Below are positions 10,805 through 23,120 of a stretch of DNA of 64,000 bases, piece after piece. Origin of the DNA: Pseudorasbora parva (lineage: Eukaryota; Chordata; Actinopteri; Cypriniformes; Gobionidae); the NCBI RefSeq assembly GCF_024679245.1, contig NC_090182.1, positions 37,613,547 through 37,677,546 on the forward strand, written 5' to 3'. The position numbers and the translations under genes are program-made. The notes under the pieces were generated by a model. It worked only from the letters and a program-made list of their open reading frames with translations, searched no databases and was not told the DNA's origin. Each line of letters opens with the position of its first letter. Position 1 is the first letter of the stretch.

Positions 10805-12229
10805 TAAGAGGCTACCATGTAGACAGCGATTTCTAATTACCTTAATCTGATTAAAGTCATAATCTAACTACACATAAATCGGATTAAGACATGTGGAGTA
10901 TGCCTATTTTAGTCGCATTATCGGAGACATGTACACACCTTAATCTAACTATTAATGTGTTGGAGATTTCGCCGCATTTTGTGACCGGACACATAACGTT
11001 ACACACACCAGGGAAGTGACGTGGGGAGGCTTTGTGGGTTTGAGCCTCTGCCCTTTTTGAAAATTAATCAAAAGTGCCCCTTTCAACAATCATCGATAAT
11101 ATTGTGGCCAATAAAACATAATTGGAATTATAATTAATATAACAACACCTGTCAGTCTGAAATGTCGTTGCCATAACGCGTTGCTATGGACGGTGTGTGT
11201 TTTGCTTGACTGTTCATTCTGAACACTGCGTCCTCTCTATATTTTTGTTTTATTTTTGTTGTAATTATTATGCTCATTGTAAAAGTAAAATACAATAAGT
11301 TTTTATCTGTAATCGCAAACCAGATGGGTCATTCAGTGAACGCCTGTGGCTCGACGGCAGGAAAAACAATCCAAAGAGTCATGATTTTTAAACCTTTTTC
11401 ATCATTAATCAAAGCTATTATTCTAAATGTAGGCTGTCAATAAGGAGGAAAGAGGATGCAGTGTCTCTTCAGAAAAAAACGGAAAGAGACAATACATAAT
11501 ATTACAAAAATAAATCAACATAAATGTAGCTATATAAAACATTATAAAAACGCATGTTTTTTATACGTCTTAATGTAAAGTAACACTGTCCAACAGCGAC
11601 ACCCGCAGGTGAAGTTACAGCGGGTTTCCTGAGCCCATAAAATTAACGCACCTGCCAAAGTCACGCTATGATTGGATGTTGGAGAACATAGCGTGGCATG
11701 GGGAAGTAATGACGTGCCATAATCGATCTATGTTCTATCGCATGTAAAACGGGAACATGAACGGAGTACTCTAAAAGCAACTCATGTAAACACCTTAATC
11801 AGAATATTGTCTTATTTAGAATAAGGTCAATAATTAGATTACTGCGGTCCATGTAAACGCAGTCAGTGTCTGAGTGAGTGAAGGGGGTTTAAGTGCAGAT
11901 GGTGATTGGCGTGCTGATGATGTGCAGGTGCGTGCAATCATTACTCTGGTGACTGTGAGCGTTGTGTCTGGGAGAGGTTGGAGCCTGGCGTGCTTGTAAC
12001 AACAACCACGGTTAGGTGCTTCTTTGTTGTAATCACCTCTCTTTTTCCTCTGATTTAAGATATGTGTTATGGGTAGGTTTAGCTTTAGTGGTAGGGATAT
12101 GGTTAAGACTAAATTCTTGAACAAGAATGTTGTTCCAGAATCATATATTTATGTTGACCCAGGAACAGCTCAAATTCAGGATGTTTTTGTTGTTATTTTT
12201 TCTATAGTTTGATAGAAGTCAGTTTTTTT

Positions 12230-13530
12230 TTTTTTTGTCATGTGTGGAAAATGTTAATGATGCTTAAACAGTCTCTCTAGTCGATTTATAGACATGCTAG
12301 TTTTAATAAAGAATAAAAAATGTTGTGTCGTCTTTGGCTTGGCTTGCTCAGTTGGGGACACAACAATTTTGAGTTTCAAGTTTTTCAACTAAATATCCAA
12401 ATAAAATAAATGTATTAGGTCTTAATTAAACGTGCAGTGTGCAACTTTTGGCCACTAGGGGTCACTCATTCAAAATAATAACAACAGACGTCATTGACAC
12501 TGTCAACCAGCGAATCTGGCATCTCCAGCAGAAAACATGTTCACTGACAAGGTAATGTATTGTTATATTACATCTCTATTATTGTTACGTTTAGTAACGG
12601 CTTTTCACTTTATGTAATGTCAATCGAATGAAATAGCAGCGAGCTACCGTTACTTAAACTTATCAGTAATCTAATGTGTGAGACAGAATGTTGTGCTGGC
12701 GGTCGCTATGTCAACATACCTATAAATTGGTAGGCTATGTTGACATATTATCCGCGCATCATAATTTGAGTTACTCAAATTATAGATATGTTGACATGGC
12801 ATCCGCGCTTTTCGAACATTCTGTCTATCAACTGTTCAATAAGAAAATAAATTTCAATTTAGTTTATCATTACTATGATTATAGGATTATGTTAGCTGAA
12901 TGGTTACTTATATTACCTGTTTATTAAATGTCTCTTATTATGTCTCTTGCTTCTTCTACTGTCCCAAAATCTTCCCGGGTCATTTTTTTCACCCGTACGT
13001 TTGCGCTTTGTTGAGCTGGCAAAACGTACAGGCAAAGAGTAGTCATGATCCATTACCATAAAGACTTTTTTTATACAGGTGTTCCCCTTATACTGTATGT
13101 CAGTGTTCCTCTTTGACTTTGGCGGTTCCACCGAGTTCTGCAGGAAGACGCAAACGCGGATATGACGTGAAAGACGGGCGACGTGTCTTCGAATTAAAAT
13201 ATTAATTTCTCTGGATTTAGAAGTTAATTGGAACTGTCGGGATAATGTAAACACACAACTTTAAAAAATATATAACATAGATATAGTGATATTTTATATT
13301 TTTAATGCTGAAACATTACATATTGTGCCTTTAATTGTATAAACTATAATACTGATCTGCCAACATTGACGTTATATGATAAATTAAAATAAGCTGATAA
13401 CATTACTGTTTTCTCTAGAACGACGGTATAGCCAAATCAAATTTTGTTGCAGTATGGTCCTGTTTAACACTGTGAAGCTGCTTTGAAACAATCGTCGTTG
13501 TAAAAGCGCTTTATAAATAAAAAATACATA
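12230..13530 (+). repeat. Copy of the ...GCGCTTTATAAATAAA-tailed repeat family, interrupted
   Basis: 12320-12425 (GTCGTCTTTGGCTTGGCTTG segment) and 13335-13530 (GAAGCTGCTTTGAAACAATC, then GCGCTTTATAAATAAA) form one repeat split by the TTAA element 12430-13330. Related sequence occurs at about 23980-24056 with a TTGACTTGAC tail and inverted at about 62600-62970. The tail suggests a retroposon 3' end (inference). Confidence 0.55.
12430..13330. mobile_element. TTAA-site element (ACGTGCAGTG termini)
   Basis: This 901-bp element is flanked by TTAA at 12426-12429 and 13331-13334. The left end is ACGTGCAGTGTGCAAC and the right end TACATATTGTGCCT, so the TIRs are diverged. There is an internal imperfect inverted repeat around TATGTTGACATATTATCCGC (12736-12800). 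No transposase was found. Confidence 0.65.
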
Positions 13531-13534
13531 AAGT

Positions 13535-14310
13535 TGACTAGTGTTCAATGCAATAAGTAAAATTCTGTTTTTTTGAACAGTATGGTGATAAGTATAATTT
13601 TAATGATTGTATGAAGAATCCCTTTAGTTTTTGAAGCATACATTGTGTCCAATTCACAGCGCAATTGTGAATTGTGACTGATTTTGCATTTGTCCACATG
13701 CAGCCGTCACTCCACCACTCCTATCTAAGCAGATGTTTTTATTAAGAGGACATCTCACCCCAGACAGACTCGCTGTGTCCCACTATGTTTTGTTATGTCG
13801 CAATATGCCCCTTGGCGGTCACACAACAACCATTCATGTTATGACCAGAAGGCCGTCCTTGTCCAAAAGTGCCATTGCCCAAAGTAAACAGGTGTTAAGA
13901 CCTTTGGGCACCATGTTGCATGTAAACCTTCCCACCAGGCTGCTCTCCTCACTTGTAATTGTTCCTCTGACCACATGGCACCTCATTAGTCAACTACAAC
14001 CTCTATGAGGTATGAATATTAATGACAGACTCCACAGCAAACTGGCTTCATATCCAGTTTTAATGTTTCACATCTGTTTCCGAAGAAAAAAAAAAAAAAA
14101 AAAAAAAAGTATACAGCCTACATCGCTCTGCAGTATTAGAACGATTTCAGTGCTAACATCTGCCGTTTGGGGGGAAATGGTTGTTTCCTAGTCATTTATT
14201 TAGAAAGACATGACCAAAGTGATTTGACCAAAAAGCACAATGGGATTAAAGAATTTTCTAAGAATCAAATATTCTACATTCCAAACTGAAATAAACAGAC
14301 CATTTTTTTT
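13535..14310. other. Unassigned sequence with poly(A) tract
   Basis: A 92-codon open frame at 13733-14008 has no recognisable domain and no convincing splice context. A poly(A) run lies at 14086-14108. No transposon terminus was identified. Confidence 0.4.
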
Positions 14311-14318
14311 TATTCTTA

Positions 14319-16050
14319 GGGCCCTATTTTAAAGGTCTGAGTGCACATTCTGAAGTGCATGGTGAAGGAGCAAATAATTTAAGTTTAAAGGGTTTGTTCA
14401 CCCAAAAATGAAATTGATGTCATTAATGACTCACCCTAATGTCGTTCCACACCCGTAAGACCTCCGTTCATCTTCGGAACACAGTTTAAGATATTTTATA
14501 TTTAGTCCGAGAGCGTATGTGTATACACACTATACTGTCCATGTCCAGAAAGGTAATAAAAACATCTTCAAAGTAGTCCACATGTGACATCAGTTGTTTA
14601 ATTAGAATCTCTTGAAGAATAAAAAATACATTTTGGTCCAAAAATAACAAAAACTACAACTTTATTCAGCAATGTCTTCTCTTCTTTGTTTGTGTTCAAT
14701 CCTCAAATAAAGATTCAAACGGTTATGAATCAGTGAATCAATGATTTGGATTGCTAAAGTCACGTGATTTCAGAAGTTTGGCATGCAATCCGAATCATCC
14801 ATCAATACGCTGATTCACAACTGCACGGTCTATTCCATAACTGTATATTTCACATCAACATAATGAATTGTTTTGCTTCTGCGAGAGTGTGGGTGGGCTT
14901 TTGATATCGCGCCTCTACTTCCTGCTCTCTACCGTGCAGACTCCGTTCTCGAAATCACTACTGATGATGTTAGCACTATATTCGGACCTCCAGAGGCTTC
15001 AAAAACTTCAGCGGAAGAGAATGTGAAGAGGCGTGTCATCCATATTTTTTCACGGCCTATATATTATTGGTGTCCGAACCAGGGTAAGTTTGTGTTATCA
15101 AAACAGCAACTGTTTACCCTGCTGCTTGGTAACAACAGTGAGCAAGAAGGTGGCAAAATGAATTGCTCACCTCACTTTTATATATTTGTTTTTGAACCAT
15201 TGATTTTTAACCAAAGTTTCAGTACGTAATGGCACTTGCGTCTATCTGCCGCGAATGTCCTGCAAATGCTCTAAAAAATGCTGAAGACAAGCAGAAATCA
15301 GATCTACAGCTCTCTGCTTGCAGTATGTCAGTCACACTCATCAGGAAAATGAGAGAAAACCTCACAAAACATCAAATCATGTCATTGATAGCGGTTCACC
15401 TCCGCAATTTAGTACGATTGCATTCACATCAGCAGCGAACCCCAGACAACTTTTTAACTTGGACTTTAACTGGTTTCCAGGTGCGCACCCGAGTTTGGAA
15501 GCCATCGTTCACATCATCCAAACGAACCGAACTCTGACATCAATCGCACCCAAAGTGCTAGTGTGAAAGCACCCTGAGTCAAAATGAGTCATGGGTGTGT
15601 TTTAGGGGTAACGTGCAATAATTAGAGTCCAGTCTCCCATTCCCATTAAAAGCCAGTTGTGCTTGCACCATGGCGGATTCATAATTTACATGAAATTTGG
15701 AATTTGCAAAGGGAAAGACTTCTCCAGAAGAAGACTTATTTTTAATATTTAAAAATGTTTGCGTGCTGCTACATGTCCCTGTGTGTGTAATAAGCAGATT
15801 GTGCACGTGTTGTAAACCTGCCTATAGGTGCATATTACTAACACACCCTTTAAATAACACCAAAAATACTGTGCTATTGACTTGTGCAACGCTCCAGCAA
15901 TGCGCCTGAACACACTGTGTTTTCAGACCAGCACGCCCATGGGCTAATAGATGGGCACGAGAGCATTTCCTATTTAGCATGGCGCTAGCAAAAAAAATAA
16001 AAATTGCATTGTGCCTGTCGTCACATTGCACCAGGTGTATGATAGGGCCC
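14319..16050. mobile_element. PIF/Harbinger-like element with TTA TSD (GGGCCCTAT termini), composite
   Basis: The termini GGGCCCTATTTTA and TATGATAGGGCCC are flanked by TTA at 14316-14318 and 16051-16053, a TWA-type duplication. The outer parts, 14319-14395 and about 15577-16050, are the host element. The interior holds the start of a TTAA element at 14399. It also holds a right-end fragment of another element ending near 15575 with a TGTGAAAGCACCCT terminus. Short ORFs at 14873-15566 have no recognised product. Confidence 0.7.
14399..14860. mobile_element. TTAA-site element fragment (GTTCACCCAAAAATG family)
   Basis: TTAA at 14395-14398 is followed by AGGGTTTGTTCACCCAAAAA, a common fish TTAA-site repeat. 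The expected mirror-image right end is not visible, so the 14860 boundary is approximate. A second left-end copy starts at 24820, and right-end copies end at about 16913 and 17766. Confidence 0.55.
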
Positions 16051-16054
16051 TTAG

Positions 16055-16700
16055 TGTCTTTTTTGATTTCATGTAGTCTTTATCAAAACTCTTCTTGTGA
16101 GGTATGACTGGGTCTACTGGATTGTGAAATTAAATTCCACATGGAGCTATGGTATTAAACTCCTCAAAGATGTTCTTGGAACTTTTAAAGTGTCCTACAG
16201 TGACATTTTTCCTACTGGGAATCACATCAGTCCTAATAGGAACTGGTGCTCTAAAAGATCTAGTTTTTCCTTTGTTTTTGCTAGAATCCTATTAGAAAAT
16301 TCCCCAGTGGGTTGTATTAGCTACAGATTATCATATAGATTCCATCAGGACTCAGGATTAAAAACAGAGGAATTCTTTAGGGGTTATATGTAGTTGAAGA
16401 AAATTGTGGTGTCAAATAAACTGTTTGTATAAAGTTCTGTGCAGTTTAAACGCCGTTTTTGCCCCAGGTCTAGATGGAATCTGCTGATGTTTTCTGCAGC
16501 ACTTTTGGGGGAAAATCTGTGGAATTTTGCTGAATGGGTTTAAAGTGTGTTAAATGGAGCTCATATTATTGCACATGCTGATTGGTAGCTGAAAGCAAAA
16601 TTAAATTAGCCAAACTATTTTATAAACAAACACACAAATGGATGAGTGAAAATGGCTAGAACTTTGTTTTAGTAAGCATTTCACTCATTCGTTTTTTTTT
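16055..16700. other. Unassigned non-coding sequence
   Basis: A 98-codon open frame (16097-16393) is not recognisable as any family. No transposon ends were found. Confidence 0.4.
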
Positions 16701-16708
16701 TTTTTTTT

Positions 16709-16947
16709 GCGGATAACTGATAATGTGGAAGCAGATAGAACAGCCATTCCATAGTTTTTTTTCCCCTATGGTAGTGAATGGTGGTTCTATCTGCTTGGTT
16801 ACAAACATTCTTCAAAATATCTTTGTTTGTTTTCAGCAGAAGAAGAAACACATACAGGTGTGGAACAACATGAGGGCGAGTAAATGATGACAGAATTTTA
16901 AAAAAATATATCCCTTTAATTTGATGTGTTTACTCCGTGTACACTAT
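16709..16947. repeat. Duplicated block D1 (TTAA-element right end)
   Basis: The sequence from GGATAACTGATAATGTGGAAG to GTGTACACTATTATT is repeated at 17559-17806 with its flanking TTTGATGTGTTTACTCCGTG segment. It contains a hairpin of AGATAGAAC arms and the right end TATCCCTTTAA of a TTAA element. Because the flank is copied too, this is a duplication rather than two independent insertions. Confidence 0.75.
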
Positions 16948-16949
16948 TA

Positions 16950-17219
16950 TTATTTTTTTTTTTTTTTTTTTGCGGACACATCGCCTTTGAATGTCATTCT
17001 AAAAAGTAAAAGTTTAATATCTATGGGACCTCTTTTTTTCCCTCGCTGTCTGTTGACGTAGGATTGCACATGGCTTTCCAGTTCCTGCTGGACTTCGTTC
17101 TTTGCATGTAAGCTTAATAAAGCTTGAACCTCGTGATCAGTCCATCTGTAATTTTTGATTTTTGAACTCCATTGTTGATTTGAAAAGGAAACATGTCGTA
17201 CTACTCGGCTTAAAACCAT
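16950..17219 (-). pseudogene. SANT/Myb-like domain fragment of transposon origin
   Basis: A minus-strand open frame of about 89 codons contains YRWTDHEVQALLSLHAKNEV, which resembles the first helix of the SANT/Myb-like DNA-binding domain carried by accessory proteins of fish DNA transposons. Further down, QELESHVQSYVNRQRGK fits the following helix poorly, and the frame then runs into a poly(T)-encoded lysine tail. It lies between duplicated blocks D1 and D2, next to F1-family sequence. It may be a decayed exon of an autonomous F1 relative. The assignment is from pattern only. Confidence 0.45.
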
Positions 17220-17558
17220 CCAGACAGGTCTAAAATATAAACTACGAAACTACTAAACTATAAAAGGTCTAAAGTATAAACCCTTTTAATAGGCTTACCA
17301 TAGTGAATCCGAATAAGACAAAAAAACATATTTTTTTGGAAAAAGGATTGATGATGCATTGTTGTATTAATTTAAAGTTTGTTCATTTTAAACAATACAA
17401 GATACTTAGTGTGTTCCCATAGACTGTAAAAAAAAATATGGATGTAGTGTCAGTGAGTCCGTAACGTCACCCATAGGATTCTGAAGTTCAATTTTGAAGC
17501 TTAGTATGGTCTTGCTGGGCATTCCCATCTTGGGAGTGTGTCATCGCGCATCACTCAT

Positions 17559-17806
17559 GGATAACCGATAATGTGGAAGCATATAGAACAACCATTCACT
17601 ACCAAAGTATTTTTTCCCTACTATGGTAGTGAATGGTTGTTCTATCTGCTTGATTACGAACATTCTTCAAAATATCTTTGTTTGTGTTTAGCAGAAGAAG
17701 AAACACATGTTTGGAATAACATGAGGGCGAGTAAATGATGACAGAATGAAAAAAAATGTATCCCTTTAATTTGATTTGTGTTTATTCCGTGTACACTTAT
17801 TATGAC
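17559..17806. repeat. Duplicated block D2
   Basis: This is the second copy of D1, 850 bp downstream. Its hairpin is cleaner: arms of about 26 nt at 17572-17598 and 17621-17647 containing CAACCATTCACTACCA. It is followed by TGTACACTTATTATGAC, which joins F1 copy 2. Confidence 0.75.
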
Positions 17807-17836
17807 TTTAACCGGATTAAGGCCATTAGAAATTGC

Positions 17837-18091
17837 GGTAACACTTTATTTTAAAGTTCAGTTATTAACTATTAACTAGTTGCTTTTTAGCATGCATTTT
17901 ACTAGGACATTGGCTGTTTATTAGTTCTTATAAAGCACATATTAATGTCTTGTTCTACACCCCTTCATCCTACCCGATGCCTAAACTGAAATGCTACAAA
18001 AACTACCTTACTAACTATTAATAAGCAGGAGTTTATTGAGGCAAAAGTCGTAGTTAATAGTGAATATGTGCTCCCCATACTAAAGTGTTAC
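17837..18091. mobile_element. Short GGTAAC-ended MITE with 8-9-bp TSD
   Basis: This 255-bp element starts GGTAACACTTTATTTTAAAG and ends ACTAAAGTGTTAC. It is flanked by AGAAATTGC (17828-17836) and AGAAATCGC (18092-18100). F1 copy 1 has this motif once at the corresponding site (near 10830, inverted). The termini resemble those of the large foldback at 47872-53462, which suggests a shared superfamily. Confidence 0.7.
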
Positions 18092-18139
18092 AGAAATCGC
18101 TGTTTGCATGGTGGATTCTTTATCAGAGTCTTGTCTTAA

Positions 18140-18901
18140 AGGGGTACTTCAGTGCTGGGAAGATGAATATGTATTTAAACTGGGTCATCAATGTAGTAGA
18201 AATGTGAAATTATTTTTGAATTTGGTGCCTTCTAGACTGAGAAAAGACAGAAAATGTATTTTTGTCTCATGGGGATGAAAAACTACCATTTCTAGAATGC
18301 TTCGCTGCCCTGTGAGGCCATTCCCAAAGCCACCGCTACTGGATTACTGTGACTGAGTTGAAGACACTACAATTAAAAACTGAACGTGTCTGTTCAATAT
18401 AATGAGTGAGTCACCGCGCGAGTATCACAGCACTGAGCAATAACTGCAGGAGTGAGATAAATGAGCTGATGAGCTCTCGTGATGAGAGCTGAGGTAATCG
18501 CGACTACACTCGCAGCATACATTCACAATGCGAGTTCAGTCTGGCGCGTTTCAATTCATGCCTTTGCAAGCTTAACTTTCATAAAAAGTAATTTGAGAAG
18601 TTAAAAGACTTACATTGCTCACCATAGCTCCGTTTAAATGAGTGCCTGTAGCATCCCCCACGCGCGGGTTCAAAACATGCAGAAATGGCTCCCTCTGCTG
18701 GCTGTAGTCTTTAGCCTCTGGCTAAACATTCCTCCTATGATGCAAATATCGTCAATTTGCGTCATAGGAGGAATTTTTCCAGAAATTAAATGCATAAATC
18801 TCTTGTCTCAGGCGGATATGAGGGGGGAAAGCGCAATCATTTGAATATACTCCAGAGTTTCTACTGATACAAAGCCATATGCTAATCGCTGAAGTAACCC
18901 T
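18140..18901. mobile_element. TTAA-site element (AGGGGTACTTCAG termini)
   Basis: This 762-bp element is flanked by TTAA at 18136-18139 and 18902-18905. The TIRs are AGGGGTACTTCAGTGC and CGCTGAAGTAACCCT. The site is TTAA without insertion in F1 copy 1 (near 9732). An internal inverted pair around ATTCCTCCTATGA (18729-18775) forms a hairpin. No transposase was found. Confidence 0.75.
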
Positions 18902-18959
18902 TTAATAAGGTTAATATCTGAGTATTGTTGTCCATGTAAACATAGTCATTATAAACATA

Positions 18960-20080
18960 CAGTCTTTGAAAATCAAGGAAATATTTTAATATTTTTTGTA
19001 GCTGAAAATCTTGTTTCTTTTTTTTATTATTATTGCTTAGTCTGTGTACGAATCATTAACCTCAAGATTACTCTCAAACTGTTTGTATATCAGCAGCGTG
19101 TGTGTTTACAGTTACTAAAGTATTAACTGCCTGAAATATATACTGCAATCCAAACCAGCGTGTCTTGATCTAAGATACTGTTGAACTTCAAATAGATGCC
19201 AGAGGTTGTGTGATGTTTTGAACATTGTGTAGCAAGGGTAATTTCCTGAATGCAGAGATGATCTTTTGGTCCTCTCATCAGGGACTTTGCTTTAGTTTCC
19301 CTCTCTCTCTTTATCTGTCTCATGCAAACGCACAGAGACACACATACATGCAGAATCACTCATGAACACACCACCACCATCTGCTGTTCTACCCGGTAAA
19401 ATGGTTACTTAGCAACTGCCATTTTTCCTCTAAATCTTTCCATTCTTGCATAGTGTGACAAAATGCGATGGATGTGTTTACTCTGCTTTACAGTAAAGAA
19501 CCGCATTGTTTTGAATCAATAGAAAACACCTTAACAACTTCCGTGGGCTTTGCTGTATAATGCTGAGAAGAACCATAAGATGTGTGTGACTGGTTGACTA
19601 ATCTCCCTGTGGGAATAAGAGAATCTATTCTTAAGTGGGAAGTTAAAGAACATCTGTGTAGTAATGTGAAGAAAGAAAAAAATCAATATCAGTGTTTTTA
19701 TAATAGAAATGACAAACAGTTAAATAAATGTTCTTTATATTTTATTCATCAATGTCTGTATTCAATGCAATAAGGAATAATTGACTTTGGACTGAATTGA
19801 GAAAAAGTAATTTACGCCAGAAGTTATATTCAGCTTAGATACTGATGTTAAAATTCAACAGTCTGGGTAATATTCTGCTTATAACACAGTTACCTTATAG
19901 GGTAACAGGGCTAAAGGCCCCCTAGGGTAAAGGCATATTTAATTTAATATTTTTCCTCCTCAGAGCATTAAATAGCAACAAACACCACCACAGCACTTTC
20001 CTGAACACATGTGTGTCACTATGCACTGCAGGAATTTTAAAGTTCTGTGTGCTCATCTAATACTTTTTATAAAAATGCTG
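18960..20080. other. Unassigned non-coding sequence
   Basis: No gene, RNA or transposon end could be supported over this 1.1 kb. Short open frames are not recognised. Confidence 0.45.
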
Positions 20081-20084
20081 CTGA

Positions 20085-20960
20085 AATCTTGGGTTATTTT
20101 TCTACCCAAATCCTGGGTTGAGCATTTTGGGTAATTTTTGGGGATTATTTTTCAGTGTTCGGGTAAACACTGGATAACATAAAAAACTACCCAAACAATG
20201 GATTGTTATGTAAGACCCAGGAGCTGGGTGAAGCAAAAGTTATCAAACAATGGGTTGTTACGTCTGACCCAGGATCTGGGTAACTCACAACTACCCAAAC
20301 CCTGGGTTGATACGTCTGACCCAGTATCTGGGTAACAAAAAACAAAACAAAAAAAGACCTACCCAAAAACACTTGTTACATTTGACCCAGAAGCAGGGTA
20401 ACACAAAACTACCCAAACACTGGGTTGTTACATCTGACCCAGGATTGGCATAACACAAAAATGATGCAAACACTGGGTTGTTACATCTGACCCAGGAGCT
20501 GGGTAACACAAAAACTTCACAAACAATGGATTGTTACATCTAACCCAGGAGCTGGGTAACACAAAACCTACCCAAACAATAGGTTGCTACATCTGACCCA
20601 GGATCTGGGTAACACGAAAACTACCCAAACCCGTGGTTGTTACATATGACCCAGGATCTGGCTAACACAAAAACTACCCAAAAAATTGGTTGTTTCTTCA
20701 TACCCATTATGTAGGTAACAAAACAAAACAAAAACAAAAAAAACTACCCAAAAACACTGGGTTGTTATGGTTGACCTAGGATCAGGGTAACATAAAAACT
20801 ACCCAAACCCTGGGTTATTACATTTGTCCCAGGATCTGCTTAACACAAAAACTATGCAAACCCTGGGATGTTACATATGACCCCGGATCTGACTAACACA
20901 AAAAACTACCCAAAAAATTGGTTGTTACGTCTGACCCAGTATCTGGGTAACAAAAAAATA
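20085..20960. repeat. ~52-bp minisatellite (TGGGTTGTTACATCTGACCC type)
   Basis: About 15 degenerate units each contain CTACCCAAACN, TGGGTTGTTACATCTGACCC and CAGGATCTGGGTAACACA-like segments. The spacing is mostly 51-53 bp, longer where an A/C-rich AACAAAACAAAA expansion occurs (20336, 20718). Each unit carries short inverted CCCAG/CTGGG and GGGTA/TACCC pairs. Open minus-strand frames across it (20187-20509) are repeat artefacts. Confidence 0.9.
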
Positions 20961-20964
20961 AATA

Positions 20965-21285
20965 AAATCAGCAGAATGGCGGAATAAAGTTAGAAGTTCC
21001 CCGCTGACCACAAAAAAAGCCCCAGCAAAAGATCAAGAACTGTTAAGGTGGAAATGGGACAACCGAGACTGGTCCATTACACCTGAATTATTTCTAAATG
21101 TCAATTTTTTACTTCTAATATTTGTTAAACAAGCTGATTTGTGATGAGAAAAAAGAGAAGAGCAAGCTCTGCAAAAGGTGGATTTGAACCTGAGTTGATC
21201 ACGTCAAAACAATGAACCATTAGCCATACGCTTTACTGATTCTTACACTGAAGGCATTGAATTACCAGCTGTCTTTTTAAATGTT
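20965..21285. other. Unassigned flank between minisatellite and LINE
   Basis: No supported feature. The last part may be the 5' end of the RTE-like LINE. Confidence 0.4.
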
Positions 21286-21289
21286 GTTT

Positions 21290-21974
21290 GGCACACAGGC
21301 CACACCAACCACAGCAGGTCACACGATAGTGTACCTTTTGTGCCACTCCCAAGCCCGGATAAAAAGAGAGGGTTGGGTCAGGAAGGGCATCCGACGTAAC
21401 ATTTTTGCCAAATTCATAATGCGAATCACGAATATGACATCCATACTGGATCGGTTGGATCCCAGGTTAACAACAACCGCCATCAGTGCCGTTGACCTAC
21501 AGGGCACTGATGGAAATTGGGCTACTGTTAGTCAAAGAGGGAGAGGAGGAAAGTGTGTTAGAGGAGGAAGGCGTGTAGGCAGAGAGAAAAAGTGGAAAGG
21601 CAGGAGTTTAGGACTGTAAGTAGGGACTTTGAATGTTGGTACAATGACAGGTAAAGGCAGAGAGCTGGTATGTATGATGCAGAGGAGGAAAGTTGACATT
21701 CTCTGTGTCCAGGAGACCAGGTGGAAAGGGAGCAAGGCTAGAGGCATTGGAGCATGGTTTAAACTGTTTTATAATGGTGTGGACAGGAAGAAAAATGGAG
21801 TTGGAGTGATCCTAAAGGAGAAGTTTGTGAAGAATGTTCTGGAGGTAAAGAGAATGTCAGATAGGTTGATGAGTCTGGAAATTAAAGGTGTGATGTTGAA
21901 TGTTGTTAGTGCCTATGCTCCACAAGTAGGTTGTAAGCAAGACGAGAGACAAATTCTGGAGCAAGTTGGAGGAA
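21290..21974 (+). pseudogene. RTE-like LINE 5' region and endonuclease, part 1
   Basis: The frame opening at 21629 reads NVGTMTGKGRELVCMM, then KVDILCVQETRWKGSKARG, then NGVGVILKE and VVSAYAPQVGC. These are the N-terminal blocks of an apurinic-type endonuclease from a non-LTR retrotransposon; QETRW carries a catalytic Glu. The style matches RTE-clade proteins that databases often label craniofacial development protein 2-like (recall). The upstream segment 21349-21628, with a CCCGGATAAAAAGAGAGGGT stretch, is probably 5' leader. It is interrupted at 21975 by a DNA element and resumes at 23121. Confidence 0.75.

Positions 21975-23120
<1,146 letters not shown>

Larger units (their letters stand above)
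9689..11865. mobile_element. DNA transposon F1 copy 1
   Basis: The termini are TGACTACGTTTACATGGAC on the left and GTCCATGTAAACGCAGTCA on the right. Superfamily and TSD are not clear. The left 110 bp and the region after 10805 match, inverted, the second copy at about 17815-18953. It contains the Harbinger-like element 9753-10804. The remaining interior (10810-11810) has no intact ORF, so it appears non-autonomous or decayed. Confidence 0.7.
9379..12001 (-). mobile_element. Solo LTR 2 (minus orientation) split by a DNA transposon
   Basis: It begins TGTTACAAACAG and ends GCTTGTAACA, flanked by a perfect 5-bp TSD ACAAC (9374-9378 and 12002-12006). About 445 bp is LTR sequence (9379-9689 and 11866-12001); the rest is a later insertion. 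No internal retroelement sequence is attached. The inversion-symmetric TGTTACA ends and 5-bp TSD suit a Gypsy-type LTR. Confidence 0.8.
9225..12170. repeat. Repeat X copy B, interrupted by nested elements
   Basis: 9225-9378 and 12007-12170 are the two halves of a copy of the repeat seen at 6425-7110. Both halves contain a GGGTARGTTTA-type motif (9226, 12070). The break is filled by solo LTR 2 with a perfect ACAAC duplication. Copy A has an uninterrupted join at this position, which serves as the empty site. Confidence 0.65.
17815..18953. mobile_element. DNA transposon F1 copy 2 (inverted), interrupted twice
   Basis: Read in reverse from 18953, it matches F1 copy 1: the GTTTACATGGACAACAATAC terminal stretch, then the ACAGCGATTTCTAA segment, then TTAAAGTCATAAT. 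It is interrupted by the TTAA element 18140-18901 and by the GGTAAC element 17837-18091. Each insertion site is unoccupied in copy 1. The left limit is uncertain. Confidence 0.65.

Noticed and set aside
13733..14008. 92-codon ORF as a host exon
   Set aside because: No recognised domain, no clear splice sites and no codon pattern that I could defend.
20187..20509. Cys/Trp-rich minus-strand ORFs
   Set aside because: Read-through of the 52-bp minisatellite; periodic WVRCNNP-like repeats follow the DNA repeat.
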